The translations under genes and the position numbers were made by a program. DNA of 42,835 nucleotides. It comes from Caldifarciminota bacterium (GTDB lineage Bacteria > Hydrothermota > Hydrothermia > WGAB01). Under the pieces are notes generated by a model that had not been told where the DNA came from, ran no database searches, and worked only from the letters and a program-made list of their open reading frames with translations. This document shows, piece by piece, positions 18,570-28,045 of this stretch (position 1 is its first letter; the number at the start of each line of letters is the position of its first letter). Where the stretch lies: contig WFXO01000001.1 of NCBI GenBank assembly GCA_015490555.1, positions 1 to 42,835 on the forward strand. The letters run 5' to 3'.

Positions 18570-18593
18570 GGGGCGGGCCGTACGGCCCGCCCC
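18570..18593 (-). terminator. Perfect 24-nt palindrome, probable intrinsic terminator/attenuator between ahpC and bcp
   Basis: GGGGCGGGCCGTACGGCCCGCCCC, followed on the minus strand by CTTTCTTTTTAAGGAGG. Confidence 0.75.
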
Positions 18594-18604
18594 GATACCT
18601 CCGT

Positions 18605-19168
18605 TTAGATTTTCCCGACCAGTTCCAGTCCGACCTTCAGGGTCTCTTTTCCAGGCTCCCACTCGGCCGGACAGACCTCACCTGGATGCTCCCGGACATA
18701 CTTGGAAGCCTGTAACTTCCGCAAGATCTCCTTTGCACTGCGCCCGATGCTGTTATCGTGAATATCCATGGCTTTGAGAACACCGTCCGGGTCAATGATA
18801 AAAGTCGCCCGCAACGACACACCTTCATTTTCCAGGTAGGTCCCAAACATCCGGCAAATCTTTCCGGCCGGATCTGCTATCATGGGATACTGGACTTTCG
18901 CGATTGCGGGTGAGGTGTCGTGCCAGGCCTTATGCACATACGCGGTATCCGTACTCACGCTCAGAATCTCTGCCCCTAAGGCCTTGAACTCGTCGTAGTA
19001 CTCGGCCAGTTCCTCCAGTTCCGTCGGGCAAACGAACGTGAAATCGGCCGGATAGAAGGCCAGAATCACCCACTTCCCACGGTAGTCCGAGAGACGGATC
19101 TTTTTAATCTCATCCTCATGATAGGCATCTGCTTCAAAGTCCGGTACCACTGCGCCAATCTTCACCAT
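18605..19168 (-). CDS. ahpC: Peroxiredoxin AhpC/Prx1 type
   Basis: GKWVILAFYPADFTFVCPTELEELAEYYDEFKALGAEILSVSTDTAYVHKAWHD...REHPGEVCPAEWEPGKETL. Confidence 0.95.
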   Translation of the reverse strand: MVKIGAVVPDFEADAYHEDEIKKIRLSDYRGKWVILAFYPADFTFVCPTELEELAEYYDEFKALGAEILSVSTDTAYVHKAWHDTSPAIAKVQYPMIADPAGKICRMFGTYLENEGVSLRATFIIDPDGVLKAMDIHDNSIGRSAKEILRKLQASKYVREHPGEVCPAEWEPGKETLKVGLELVGKI

Positions 19169-19209
19169 GGTTTTTTCCTCCTTTTATTAAAATTGTTTTC
19201 GTTTTGGAA

Positions 19210-19236
19210 TTATTTCAATTATACAACCTGGACTGC
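19210..19236 (-). promoter_or_regulatory. AT-rich imperfect dyad, candidate PerR/Fur box upstream of ahpC
   Basis: Minus strand TTGTATAATTGAAATAATTCCAA, loosely similar to TTATAATNATTATAA; lies between perR and ahpC. Confidence 0.35.
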
Positions 19237-19267
19237 CTTACGTCAACTTCGTCACTGAAGGGAAAGA

Positions 19268-19702
19268 TTAAGCGGGGTGCTGTTTTGAACGACACTCCCG
19301 GCAAATTCCACGGAAGTAGATGTGGTATTCCAAAATCTGATGTCCCTCCAGCTCAGAACGCTGTGCTGGAGACAACGGAAACGGCAGATCGTAAACTTTT
19401 CCACATTCCAAACACTTAAAATGCCCGTGAGGGGATACATCGATATCATATCGAATCTCCAGGTCTTCAATGGTCAACGCCAGGACCAACCCTTTCTGGT
19501 AAAACAATTTGAGGGTGTTGTACACCGTGGTTCTCGAAAGGGTCGGGATTTCTGAGGAAAGTGCCTGATAAACCTCTTCCGCTGTGGGATGGGTCCGATG
19601 TCCAATCAAGTATTCCAGGATCTTGAGCCGATGAAAAGAAGGTTGGATCCCCTTCTCGATCAGCATCCCCTTCAATTCCTCTAAAGTCATGGATGTTTGC
19701 AT
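19268..19702 (-). CDS. perR: Fur-family peroxide stress regulator (PerR-like)
   Basis: LKILEYLIGHRTHPTAEEVYQALSSEIPTLSRTTVYNTLKLFYQKGLV...HGHFKCLECGKVYDLPF...YFRGICREC; two CxxC pairs. Confidence 0.88.
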   Translation of the reverse strand: MQTSMTLEELKGMLIEKGIQPSFHRLKILEYLIGHRTHPTAEEVYQALSSEIPTLSRTTVYNTLKLFYQKGLVLALTIEDLEIRYDIDVSPHGHFKCLECGKVYDLPFPLSPAQRSELEGHQILEYHIYFRGICRECRSKQHPA

Positions 19703-19982
19703 GGTTCCTATCCTCCGTACTGTCCTTTGTGCACAGGACTGTTTTGGCTCTTGTGGACCTCTGGGTCCTCCTCCGGCTCGAAGGGGATCCCTCCCACTTT
19801 GGCTCCCCGAGCCCGAGTGCTTTTAATTATGTGCGAAAAAGGTAAAAAATTCAAGTCTGAAACGAATTCACTGTGCAATCATTCCAAAATCAAGAAAGTT
19901 TCCCTGAAATTTCTGGCAATCCGGTTTTGGTGGGGTTTCCATCTGCCCCTTATAATTTGGCCATCAAAAGGAGGCGTCGTCT

Positions 19983-21134
19983 ATGCATCATCGAGTGGCG
20001 ATCGTCGGTGTGGGCTATACCCCACTCCATTCTGTATCTCCTGATCTCTCTTTCCGTGAGATGATCTTTGAGGCCGCCGTCCAGGCCTATGAAGACGCCG
20101 GGATCCATCCCAAGGACGTGGACACCTTTGTGTCCATCGCAGAAGACTACCTGGAAGGAACGGCCATTTTTGACGAGTACGTCCCAGATCAGTTAGGTGC
20201 GGTCTTGAAGCCCGTGCATACCATTACGGCCGACGGCATCACCGGTCTCGCGGCTGCGTATCTTCAACTCCAAACCGGACACTTCAAAATTGCTGTGATT
20301 GAAGGCCACTCCAAGGCCAGCAATCTCCTCCACCCTTCCCACATCGAAGCCCTGGCATTAGACCCGATCTTCGTGCGTCCTCTGGGGTTCAACCCGAAAT
20401 TCATTGCCGGCCTGGACATGCATGCCTATCTCAGCGACAACGATCTCGACGAAGCCCAGGTCGCCATGGTCGTAGAAAAGAACCGAAACAATGCCATCCG
20501 GAACCCCCGCGCAGCGTACCCCTCCACCTTAGATTTCTCAGAAGTCCTGGAATCCCCTTATCTTGCGGAACCCTTGAAGGAACTCGAAGTCGCCCAAACG
20601 GCGGACGGTGCCATCGTGCTGGTCCTGGCCACCGAAGACGTCGCGCGAACCCTGCGAGACGACCCGGTGTTCATCCAGGGCATCGGCTGGATTGAAGACA
20701 CCCCGAACCTCGACCGCTGGCCCTGGGGCCAGGCCCACTATGCAGAAATCGCCGCCCTGATGGCTTACGACATGGCCGGCATCAAGTCACCTCTGGATGA
20801 AATCGACGTCGCAGAAGTTGACGATACCTTCGCATACAAAGAACTTCAGCATCTGGAAGCCCTCCGGTTTGCAGAGCCCGGAGAGGCAGCCCGGCTCCTG
20901 GAAGAAGGCTTCTTTGATCTGGACGGCATTTTGCCCGTGAACCCTTCCGGTGGCAACCTGGGGTGCGGCTACACCTATGATATGTCCGGCTTGCGTGCGG
21001 TTGCAGAAATTGTGCTCCAACTCCGTGGCGAAGCAGGCGAACATCAGGTTCCGAATGCAGAAGTCGGCTTGGCACAGTCCTGGCGCGGGATCCCTACTGC
21101 CATGGGGGGCGTGGTGATTCTCTCGAACGCATAG
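19983..21134 (+). CDS. Thiolase-superfamily protein (lipid-transfer/SCP-x-like), catalytic Cys not conserved
   Basis: MHHRVAIVGVGYTPLH...AVQAYEDAGIHPKDVDTFV...VHTITADGITGLAAAYLQLQTGHFKIAVIEG...NPSGGNLGCGYTYDMSGLRAVAEIVLQLRG. Confidence 0.82.
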   Translation: MHHRVAIVGVGYTPLHSVSPDLSFREMIFEAAVQAYEDAGIHPKDVDTFVSIAEDYLEGTAIFDEYVPDQLGAVLKPVHTITADGITGLAAAYLQLQTGHFKIAVIEGHSKASNLLHPSHIEALALDPIFVRPLGFNPKFIAGLDMHAYLSDNDLDEAQVAMVVEKNRNNAIRNPRAAYPSTLDFSEVLESPYLAEPLKELEVAQTADGAIVLVLATEDVARTLRDDPVFIQGIGWIEDTPNLDRWPWGQAHYAEIAALMAYDMAGIKSPLDEIDVAEVDDTFAYKELQHLEALRFAEPGEAARLLEEGFFDLDGILPVNPSGGNLGCGYTYDMSGLRAVAEIVLQLRGEAGEHQVPNAEVGLAQSWRGIPTAMGGVVILSNA

Positions 21135-21144
21135 GAGGTCCATT

Positions 21145-22323
21145 ATGGGATTTCAACAAAAGGTCGCGGTCTTAGGCGCGGGCATTACGAAATTCATGCG
21201 GAGGGCCAAAGAAACCTCCAAAGAACTGGCTTTTGAAGCGGTGAAGATGGCCCTCGAAGATGCCCAGATGACCATTGACGAGATCGACTGCGTGGTCTTG
21301 GTGACCGCCCCGGACGCCTTCGATGGGGTCCATATGAACGGGGAATACCTGGCCGAAGCGGCAGGGGCCCGGCGAAAACCCTATATGCGGTCCTATGTGG
21401 GAGGTGGATCCGGAGTCTTCGGGATCATTCACGGCTGGTATCACGTCGCTTCCGGCCACTTCAATACCTGTCTGGTGGTGGCTGAAGAAAAGATGTCTGC
21501 CGCCCAGCCCCATCCCCAGGGCGTCTTCAATGCGATCTACGACCAGTTCCTGGAGCGGCCCTTAGGGGTCAACCTCCTCTGGATCTTTTCCCTTGAGATG
21601 AACCGGTACATGCAAGTCCACAAGGTCCCGTTAGAGACCATCGCCAAGGTCTCCATCAAGAACAAGCGGAATGCGTTGGACAACCCTGTGGCCCAGGATG
21701 GTATTCCCGGGGAGTATACCGTCGAAGAGATCCTCTCCTCGGAAGTGATGGTGTGGCCGGTGCACCGGCTGATGGTCTCACCGGTGACCGATGGGGCGGC
21801 TGCGCTGGTCCTGGCATCAGAACGGGAGGCAAAGCGACGGACGGATCGGCCCGTCTGGATCGAAGGGGTCGGCTGGTGCCTGGATACGTCCTATTGGACG
21901 AACCGAGATCTCTACTACCCGAAATACGTCGAATACGCTGCCCGGATGGCCTATGAGATGGCGGGCATTAAAGACCCGCGACGGGAAATCCACGTAGTCG
22001 AGCCTTATGACCCCTTTGCGTACAAAGAACTCCACCACCTCGAAGGGTTGCAACTGGCCGAGCCCGGGGAGGCCCCGAAACTGCTGGAACAGGGGTTCTG
22101 GGATCGGGATACGGAGACAGGGATTCCTGCCAGCCCTTCTGGCGGGCTCTTAGGGGTGGGGAATCCCATCGCAGCGGCGGGCCTGATGAAGGTCATCGAG
22201 ATCTACCTTCAGGTCAAGGGAGAAGCCGGACCCCGTCAAGTCAAACGCGAGGTGCGGCGAGGGGTCGCCCAGGCCTGGGGCGATTTGATGCAGGTGGGCA
22301 CCGTCGTGGTCTTGGGTCGGTAA
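21145..22323 (+). CDS. Thiolase-superfamily protein, second tandem copy, catalytic Cys not conserved
   Basis: VAVLGAGITKFMRRAKETSKELAFEAVKMALEDAQMTIDEIDCVVL...MRSYVGGGSGVFGIIHGWYHVASGHFNTCLVVAEEKMS...ASPSGGLLGVGNPIAAAGLMKVIEIYLQVKG. Confidence 0.82.
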   Translation: MGFQQKVAVLGAGITKFMRRAKETSKELAFEAVKMALEDAQMTIDEIDCVVLVTAPDAFDGVHMNGEYLAEAAGARRKPYMRSYVGGGSGVFGIIHGWYHVASGHFNTCLVVAEEKMSAAQPHPQGVFNAIYDQFLERPLGVNLLWIFSLEMNRYMQVHKVPLETIAKVSIKNKRNALDNPVAQDGIPGEYTVEEILSSEVMVWPVHRLMVSPVTDGAAALVLASEREAKRRTDRPVWIEGVGWCLDTSYWTNRDLYYPKYVEYAARMAYEMAGIKDPRREIHVVEPYDPFAYKELHHLEGLQLAEPGEAPKLLEQGFWDRDTETGIPASPSGGLLGVGNPIAAAGLMKVIEIYLQVKGEAGPRQVKREVRRGVAQAWGDLMQVGTVVVLGR

Positions 22324-22353
22324 CCCCCAGAATCTGAAAATCCTGAAAAACAG

Positions 22354-22379
22354 CGGCGGGCCGGTCTCCCGGCCCGCCG
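22354..22379. terminator. Perfect 11-bp stem GC-rich hairpin between convergent genes (bidirectional terminator)
   Basis: CGGCGGGCCGG-TCTC-CCGGCCCGCCG. Confidence 0.8.
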
Positions 22380-22403
22380 TTCCATTTCCTCATCCAACCG
22401 GGG

Positions 22404-23702
22404 TTACTTGATGTTCTCTTTTAGCCACTCCAGGGTCACCGACTTCGGCCGCTCGATCGGTAAGCCCAGTCCGCGATCCCAGATCAACTGGCTCAGAATC
22501 CCGATGGATCGAGACACCCCAAAGAAGACAGTGTAGTAGTCAAATTCCCGGATGCCATAGTGGTAAAGAAGTACTCCTGAATGGGCGTCCACATTCGGCC
22601 ACGGGTTCTTCGCCTTGCCGTGTTTCATGAGGACCGGAGGGATCACTTCATAGAGCATGCTGACAATCTGGAAGATCTCGTCATCGGGCAGATACTTCAA
22701 CGCAAACTCGCGGAACGCCGTATACCGCGGATCGGTTTTCCTCAGGACTGCGTGGCCGAAGCCCGGAATCACCTTCCCGGCGTTCAACGTGTCCCATGCG
22801 TACTTTTCGAGGTCCTCCTTGGTCGGCATCTTGTCGCCGAACGATGCCTTGAGTTCCAGGATCCAGCGGAGGACCTCCTGGTTTGCCAGGCCGTGGAGTG
22901 GACCGGCCAGTCCGTTCATGGCCGAGGAAATCGCCAGGTAGGGGGAAGACAAGGCCGAGCCGACCAGGTGTCCCGTGTGTGCACTCACGTTACCGCCCTC
23001 GTGATCGCTGTGGAGCACGAGGTAAAGCCGCATGAGTTCATACACTTCCGGCTGATCATATCCCAGCATATGCGCAAAATTCGCTGCCCAGTCTAAGGAA
23101 GGATCCGGATCGATCTGTTGGTCATCCTTATAGAGGTACCGGTACACAAAGGCCGCAATGATCGGCAATCGGGCCAGGAGATCCATCGCGTCCTCATAGG
23201 TGTACTCCCAATACTGCGTCTTCGGGATGCCTTCTCGATATGCCTTCGCGAACTTGGATTCGTTCTGAAGGCTGAGGATACCCAGGGAGAAGAGGGTCAT
23301 CGGATGGCTGTCCTTCGGCATCGCCCGGAGGGTGTCGAAGACATAGCCCGGGACCTCCATCCGCTTCTTGAATTCCTCCTGGATCTCCTTGACGTTCTCC
23401 TCGGTGGGAAGGTCACCGGTCACGAGCAGATAGAAGATCCCTTCGGGCAGTGGTTCTTCCCCGCCAGGTGCCTTGGGCAACATTTCCCGGACTTCAGGGA
23501 TCGTGTAGCCGCGGAACCGGATCCCCTCATAGGGATCCAGCAGGGAGCCCTCCCAGACCATGCATTTGACCCCCCGCATCCCGCGGTAAGCCTGGTTCAC
23601 CGTGACCTCGGACAAAATCTTCTCTCCATGTTCTTTGAGGAAGGCCGAGGTCTCCTCTGCACGTTTTTGGATTTTAGTCCGTAGGGTATCTTTTAAGCCC
23701 AT
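22404..23702 (-). CDS. gltA: Citrate synthase, mitochondrial/eukaryotic-like type
   Basis: EGSLLDPYEGIRFRGYTIPEVREMLPKAPGGEEPLPEGIFYLLVTGDLPT...LNAGKVIPGFGHAVLRKTDPRYTAFREFALKYLPDDEIFQ...KNPWPNVDAHSGVLLYHYGIREFDYYTVFFGVSRSIGILSQLIWDR. Confidence 0.93.
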   Translation of the reverse strand: MGLKDTLRTKIQKRAEETSAFLKEHGEKILSEVTVNQAYRGMRGVKCMVWEGSLLDPYEGIRFRGYTIPEVREMLPKAPGGEEPLPEGIFYLLVTGDLPTEENVKEIQEEFKKRMEVPGYVFDTLRAMPKDSHPMTLFSLGILSLQNESKFAKAYREGIPKTQYWEYTYEDAMDLLARLPIIAAFVYRYLYKDDQQIDPDPSLDWAANFAHMLGYDQPEVYELMRLYLVLHSDHEGGNVSAHTGHLVGSALSSPYLAISSAMNGLAGPLHGLANQEVLRWILELKASFGDKMPTKEDLEKYAWDTLNAGKVIPGFGHAVLRKTDPRYTAFREFALKYLPDDEIFQIVSMLYEVIPPVLMKHGKAKNPWPNVDAHSGVLLYHYGIREFDYYTVFFGVSRSIGILSQLIWDRGLGLPIERPKSVTLEWLKENIK

Positions 23703-23804
23703 GGTTGACCTCCTTTTGGTCGGACTCCCTCATTATAAGGAATGCATGCCGGGGGTTCAATGAATTGCAAGAAAAATCAAGGGATTAGGGAGATCTCGGA
23801 GGGA

Positions 23805-24779
23805 CTATGCCTCGACCGAGAGGTTCCGGGCCCGGATCTCCTCGAGGAGTTCTCTGGGCAACGCAAAGGTCACCCGCTCCTCGGTGGTCACAATCTCCTG
23901 GGGCTCCTCCCCTCCCAGGCTCTTCAACCGATCCAGGACCGCTGTCACCAGCACCTCCGGTGTTGAGGCGCCCGAGGTCACGCCCACGGCGCGGACACCG
24001 TCCAGCCATTCCTCGCGGATCTCGCTTTCATCCATGATCAAATAGGCCGGGACCCCTTGACGTTCCGCTACTTCCCTTAAGCGATTGGAATTCGAACTGG
24101 TCCGCGACCCGATGACCAGGATCAAATCACATCGTTCTGCAAGCCGTTTCACCGCATCCTGGCGGTTCTGGGTTGCATAACAGATGTCATCCGCTTTGGG
24201 AGTCTTTAAGTGTGGGAATCGTTGTTTCAGAATCTCGAGAATCGCCCGGGTATCATCTACCGAAAGGGTGGTCTGGGTGATCACCGCGACTTTTTCGGGG
24301 TTTGGAACCTGGACGCGTCGTGCATCCTCCTCGTTCTCAATGAGAACAATCCGATCTGGAGCCTCTCCCATGGTCCCTTCCACCTCGACATGACCCCGGT
24401 GCCCGATGAGGAAGATCGTATAGCCGGCCTCGGCATATTTCCGGGCCTCCATGTGCACTTTAGTGACGAGGGGACAGGTCGCGTCTATGACCCGTAAGTG
24501 TCGGCGGCGAGCTTCTTCCCGAACGTCAGGGGACACCCCATGGGCCGAGAAAATCGTCACCGCACCCTCCGGAATTTCCGAGATCTCCTCTACAAACACC
24601 GCCCCTTCTTCCTCCAGATGCCGAACCACCCACTGATTGTGGACAATGGCATGGCGGACATAAATGGGGGGACCATAGAGTTTCAAAGCCAGTTTCACGA
24701 TGTCAATGGCCCGATCGACCCCGGCACAGAACCCACGAGGTCGGGCCAGGTAAATCCGAAAAGAATGATTTTTAGGCAT
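23805..24779 (-). CDS. ispH: 4-hydroxy-3-methylbut-2-enyl diphosphate reductase
   Basis: IYLARPRGFCAGVDRAIDIVKLAL...YVRHAIVHNQWVV...DATCPLVTKVH...GHRGHVEVEGTMGE...ICYATQNRQDAV...GSRTSSNSNRLREVA...VTSGASTPEVLV. Start at 24779 (MPKNHSFRIY); the track start at 25586 is an over-extension antisense to nuoG. Confidence 0.95.
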   Translation of the reverse strand: MPKNHSFRIYLARPRGFCAGVDRAIDIVKLALKLYGPPIYVRHAIVHNQWVVRHLEEEGAVFVEEISEIPEGAVTIFSAHGVSPDVREEARRRHLRVIDATCPLVTKVHMEARKYAEAGYTIFLIGHRGHVEVEGTMGEAPDRIVLIENEEDARRVQVPNPEKVAVITQTTLSVDDTRAILEILKQRFPHLKTPKADDICYATQNRQDAVKRLAERCDLILVIGSRTSSNSNRLREVAERQGVPAYLIMDESEIREEWLDGVRAVGVTSGASTPEVLVTAVLDRLKSLGGEEPQEIVTTEERVTFALPRELLEEIRARNLSVEA

Positions 24780-24908
24780 GCCAGAGTTATAAACTGAAAC
24801 ATTCCCATACGCAACCTCTTCGGCTGTTTCCGCTTCAAAGAGGCCTGAATTCGATGAAACCCTGGGAGGCGGGGCGTATAATTGAGTCCTTAAGCATTCC
24901 ACGACACT

Positions 24909-27461
24909 ATGGGAACTCTGATCCTCAACGGCAAAGAGGTTGAGTTCGAGCCTGGCGAGACGCTCCTTCAACTGGCATGGCGTCTCGGCATTGATATTCC
25001 CGTCTTTTGCTACCACCCCCAACTCCCGGTCATTGCGGCCTGCCGTATGTGTCTGGTGGAGGTTGAACATCGGGGGCGGACCAGCCTGATGCCCGCCTGT
25101 GGCACCGCTGCACAGGAAGGCATGAAGGTGAGCACCGATAATAAGCGGGTCCGAGAGGCCCGGAAAGACCAACTCCAGTTTCTCTTGCTCCATCATCCCC
25201 TTGAATGCCCGGTCTGCGATGCCGGTGGGGACTGCGACCTCCAAAACATCACGTTCCGACATGGCCCCACTCAGCCTGAATTTGAGTTCCCCAAACATGA
25301 AAAGGAACGCCGGTCCGCCGGCCCCTTCCTCGAACTCTACCCAAACCGCTGCATCATCTGCTACCGATGCGTCTCGTTTTACCGCCAAATTGAAGGCGGC
25401 GAAGACTGGGGCTACGAAGAACGGGGGACCGAGATTTTGGTCGGCCCTTATCGAGATACGATCCTCCAGAGTGAATTTTCTGGCAACATGATCGAGGTGT
25501 GTCCCCTCGGGGCCATCACCGGACGCGACTACCGATTCAAAATCCGGCCCTGGGAATACACGGTTCGCCCCAGCGTTTCCCCCCACGACTCTTTAGGGGC
25601 CAATCTCAAAGTCTTCCTCCGGCTTGGAACGCGCTATGGCCGCGGCCACATGGTTACCGGCGGCTATCGTGGGGAGGATCATCAAATCTTCCGTTGCAAT
25701 ATCCGGTATAACCCCGAGATCAACGATCCCTGGATCGATGACCGTTCCCGTTTTGTGCACGAATTCATCAATGCAGAGGACCGCGTGTTATATCCCCGCA
25801 TCTTCCTCGATGGGACCCTTCAGGACACGGATTGGGACACCGCTCTCCATGCGCTGAAAGAGCGCCTCCAGGCCATTGTTGAGACCTATGGACCCGAGGC
25901 GGTCGGAGGGATCGCCGGAGGGATCGGGACCAACGAAGCAGCCCTGTTGTTTGAACACTGGCTCCGACACGTCATCGGCACCCCCCACCTGGATTCCCGA
26001 CCCCCCAATGGCCAGATGGACCGGGACCCCCTGGTCCTCGGCCTGGGCTTCTCCGGCTCCACCGCTCATCAGGTCGATATTGATACTGCCGACCTGGTGT
26101 TGGCATTCAACGTCCAGATCAAAAACGCATTTCCCGTGTTAGGACCCCGCCTGCTGCGGCAGAAGCGATATGGACTCTCCTTCCACTTAACGCCCTACGC
26201 GGATCCCGAAGACCGGAAGTACTTCCGGACGCATATCCTCTACCACCCTTGCCATGAAGAGGCGGTAACCCTGGCACTGGCCCTGTTCATTGCCCAGGAA
26301 TTGGGCTATTCACTGGACGGCGCCTCCCAGATCGATCCCCATCAACTCATGGCCCAATGTCGGGTCGATACCCGACAACTTCAGACTCTGGCCAGAGAAC
26401 TCCTCTACGCCGGCCAAACCCTGATCCTCTTTGACGACTCACAGAACCCCCGCGTCATCCAGAATCTGGTGCTCATCTCTGTCCTCACCAAGGCCAAAGT
26501 CTTGGTCCTGAGGACGGCCCCGAACGGGCAGGGGTTCGTGGACCAGGGCGTGCATCCATGCCTCACACCGGGGCAAGTCCTGACTTCATTCCCCGGGATG
26601 AATACCGATGCCATGCTCGACGCAGCGGAAAAGGGCCGCCTCAAGGCCCTCATCCTCTGGAACGTGGACCCCTTAAAGGAATTCCCCGATCGAAAACGGG
26701 TGGAAGCCGCCCTTCAAAACCTTGACCTTTTGGTCGTGTTCGAAATGTTCCACACCGAGACGGCCTCCATGGCCCACTTCTTGTTCCCCGTGGCCACCCC
26801 TTTTGAAGAGGCCGGCACGTACACCACCACCGATGGCATCCTCCAGCCGGTCGAGGCCTTGCTCCACCCTCCGGGCCTGGCCAAAGACGCCCGAGAGGCC
26901 TTCCTGGCAGTGCTCAGGACGTACGGCATCGAGATCCCCGATTTCACCCAGTGGTTTCAAGCCCAAAACCCCTTGTACCGATCGGTCTATCCACCCAAGG
27001 AGACGCGGGAGGTGGACCGGTATCCCACCTACATCCCCAGTGTAGCCACCCTGGCAGACAAATACACGTACCCCCATGTCCCCTATCGTCCACAACTCAA
27101 ACTCCAAAAGCCGAGTGTACCTGCGATTTCTGAAGAGGAGCGTCACCCTGCGCAATGGGTCCTCCGTCGCCATCTCTACTGGACCCGGTACGGGCTCCGA
27201 TCCCCCATTGTCCAAGAACTCCTTCCCCAGCACACATTGGTGTTCCATCCTGAAACAGCACAGGCCGTGGGCATTCCCGAAGGGGAAGGGGTCGTCGAAG
27301 CGGAAGGCCATGAGTTTCCGTATCGGACAGATCCGGACGTTCCCAAAGGGCTCGTCCTCCTCCTCTGGCCGCCCATGAAGACCGAAGCCAACCGGCTCTA
27401 TCGGGGCGAGCCGGGAGTTGACGTTCAATGGCTCACCAAAATTTTGGAGGGCAATCCATGA
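24909..27461 (+). CDS. nuoG: NADH-quinone oxidoreductase subunit G-like
   Basis: ILNGKEVEFEPGETLLQLAWRLGIDIPVFCYHPQLPVIAACRMCLVEVE...LECPVCDAGGDCDLQN...RCIICYRCVSFYRQI...EVCPLGAIT, then a molybdopterin-oxidoreductase-like domain. Confidence 0.92.
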   Translation: MGTLILNGKEVEFEPGETLLQLAWRLGIDIPVFCYHPQLPVIAACRMCLVEVEHRGRTSLMPACGTAAQEGMKVSTDNKRVREARKDQLQFLLLHHPLECPVCDAGGDCDLQNITFRHGPTQPEFEFPKHEKERRSAGPFLELYPNRCIICYRCVSFYRQIEGGEDWGYEERGTEILVGPYRDTILQSEFSGNMIEVCPLGAITGRDYRFKIRPWEYTVRPSVSPHDSLGANLKVFLRLGTRYGRGHMVTGGYRGEDHQIFRCNIRYNPEINDPWIDDRSRFVHEFINAEDRVLYPRIFLDGTLQDTDWDTALHALKERLQAIVETYGPEAVGGIAGGIGTNEAALLFEHWLRHVIGTPHLDSRPPNGQMDRDPLVLGLGFSGSTAHQVDIDTADLVLAFNVQIKNAFPVLGPRLLRQKRYGLSFHLTPYADPEDRKYFRTHILYHPCHEEAVTLALALFIAQELGYSLDGASQIDPHQLMAQCRVDTRQLQTLARELLYAGQTLILFDDSQNPRVIQNLVLISVLTKAKVLVLRTAPNGQGFVDQGVHPCLTPGQVLTSFPGMNTDAMLDAAEKGRLKALILWNVDPLKEFPDRKRVEAALQNLDLLVVFEMFHTETASMAHFLFPVATPFEEAGTYTTTDGILQPVEALLHPPGLAKDAREAFLAVLRTYGIEIPDFTQWFQAQNPLYRSVYPPKETREVDRYPTYIPSVATLADKYTYPHVPYRPQLKLQKPSVPAISEEERHPAQWVLRRHLYWTRYGLRSPIVQELLPQHTLVFHPETAQAVGIPEGEGVVEAEGHEFPYRTDPDVPKGLVLLLWPPMKTEANRLYRGEPGVDVQWLTKILEGNP

Positions 27462-28045
27462 TTCTTCCCCTTTTGAAAGGACTTTCCGTTACCCTTCGGC
27501 ACTTTTTGAAGCCGAAGATTACGATCCAGTATCCGGAGGAGCGGAAACCGTTGCCGCCACGGGCCCGGTGGCTCCACAAACTCCAACGTCACGAAGACGG
27601 CCTGGAGCGGTGCGTGGCGTGTATGCTCTGTGCCGCTGCCTGCCCGACCGGCGCGATCTATATCGTGGGCGACGAAAATACCGAAGACCACCGGGTCTCC
27701 CATGGCGAACGGTACGCCGCGGTCTGGGATTTAGACCTCGGACGCTGCATGTTCTGCGGTATTTGCGTGGAGGCCTGCCCTGAAGAAGTGATCATCATGA
27801 CCGATGAGTACGAACTCGCCACAGAGAGCCGCGAGGGTTTGATCCTCCATAAAGACCAATTGACCGCCAAGCCCGACGAGAAACCCATTTGGGCGTGGAT
27901 GGGCTACTACCCTCAAGAGCCGGCCCAGCCCTCTCCCCTTCACCTGCCCCTCTTCAAACACAAGCGGTATTGGGAATACCTGAAAACACGGGGGCATCTG
28001 CCGCTAGAGGCCACATCCTCGGAGCAAAAGAACGATGGAACGTAA
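27458..28045 (+). CDS. nuoI: NADH-quinone oxidoreductase subunit I-like 2x[4Fe-4S] ferredoxin
   Basis: [20 protein letters not shown]...[45 protein letters not shown] overlap with nuoG. Confidence 0.9.
   Translation: MILPLLKGLSVTLRHFLKPKITIQYPEERKPLPPRARWLHKLQRHEDGLERCVACMLCAAACPTGAIYIVGDENTEDHRVSHGERYAAVWDLDLGRCMFCGICVEACPEEVIIMTDEYELATESREGLILHKDQLTAKPDEKPIWAWMGYYPQEPAQPSPLHLPLFKHKRYWEYLKTRGHLPLEATSSEQKNDGT

Noticed and set aside
19703-19980. tRNA-like or structured RNA in the perR upstream region (GGCTCG...CGAGCC and GTCCT...AGGAC pairings)
   Set aside because: I could not build a cloverleaf or any conserved RNA motif; the pairings are short.
23805-25586. 593-aa minus-strand ORF in the track
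   Set aside because: Only the C-terminal part (23805..24779) is IspH; the N-terminal extension is antisense to nuoG and does not look like protein sequence.
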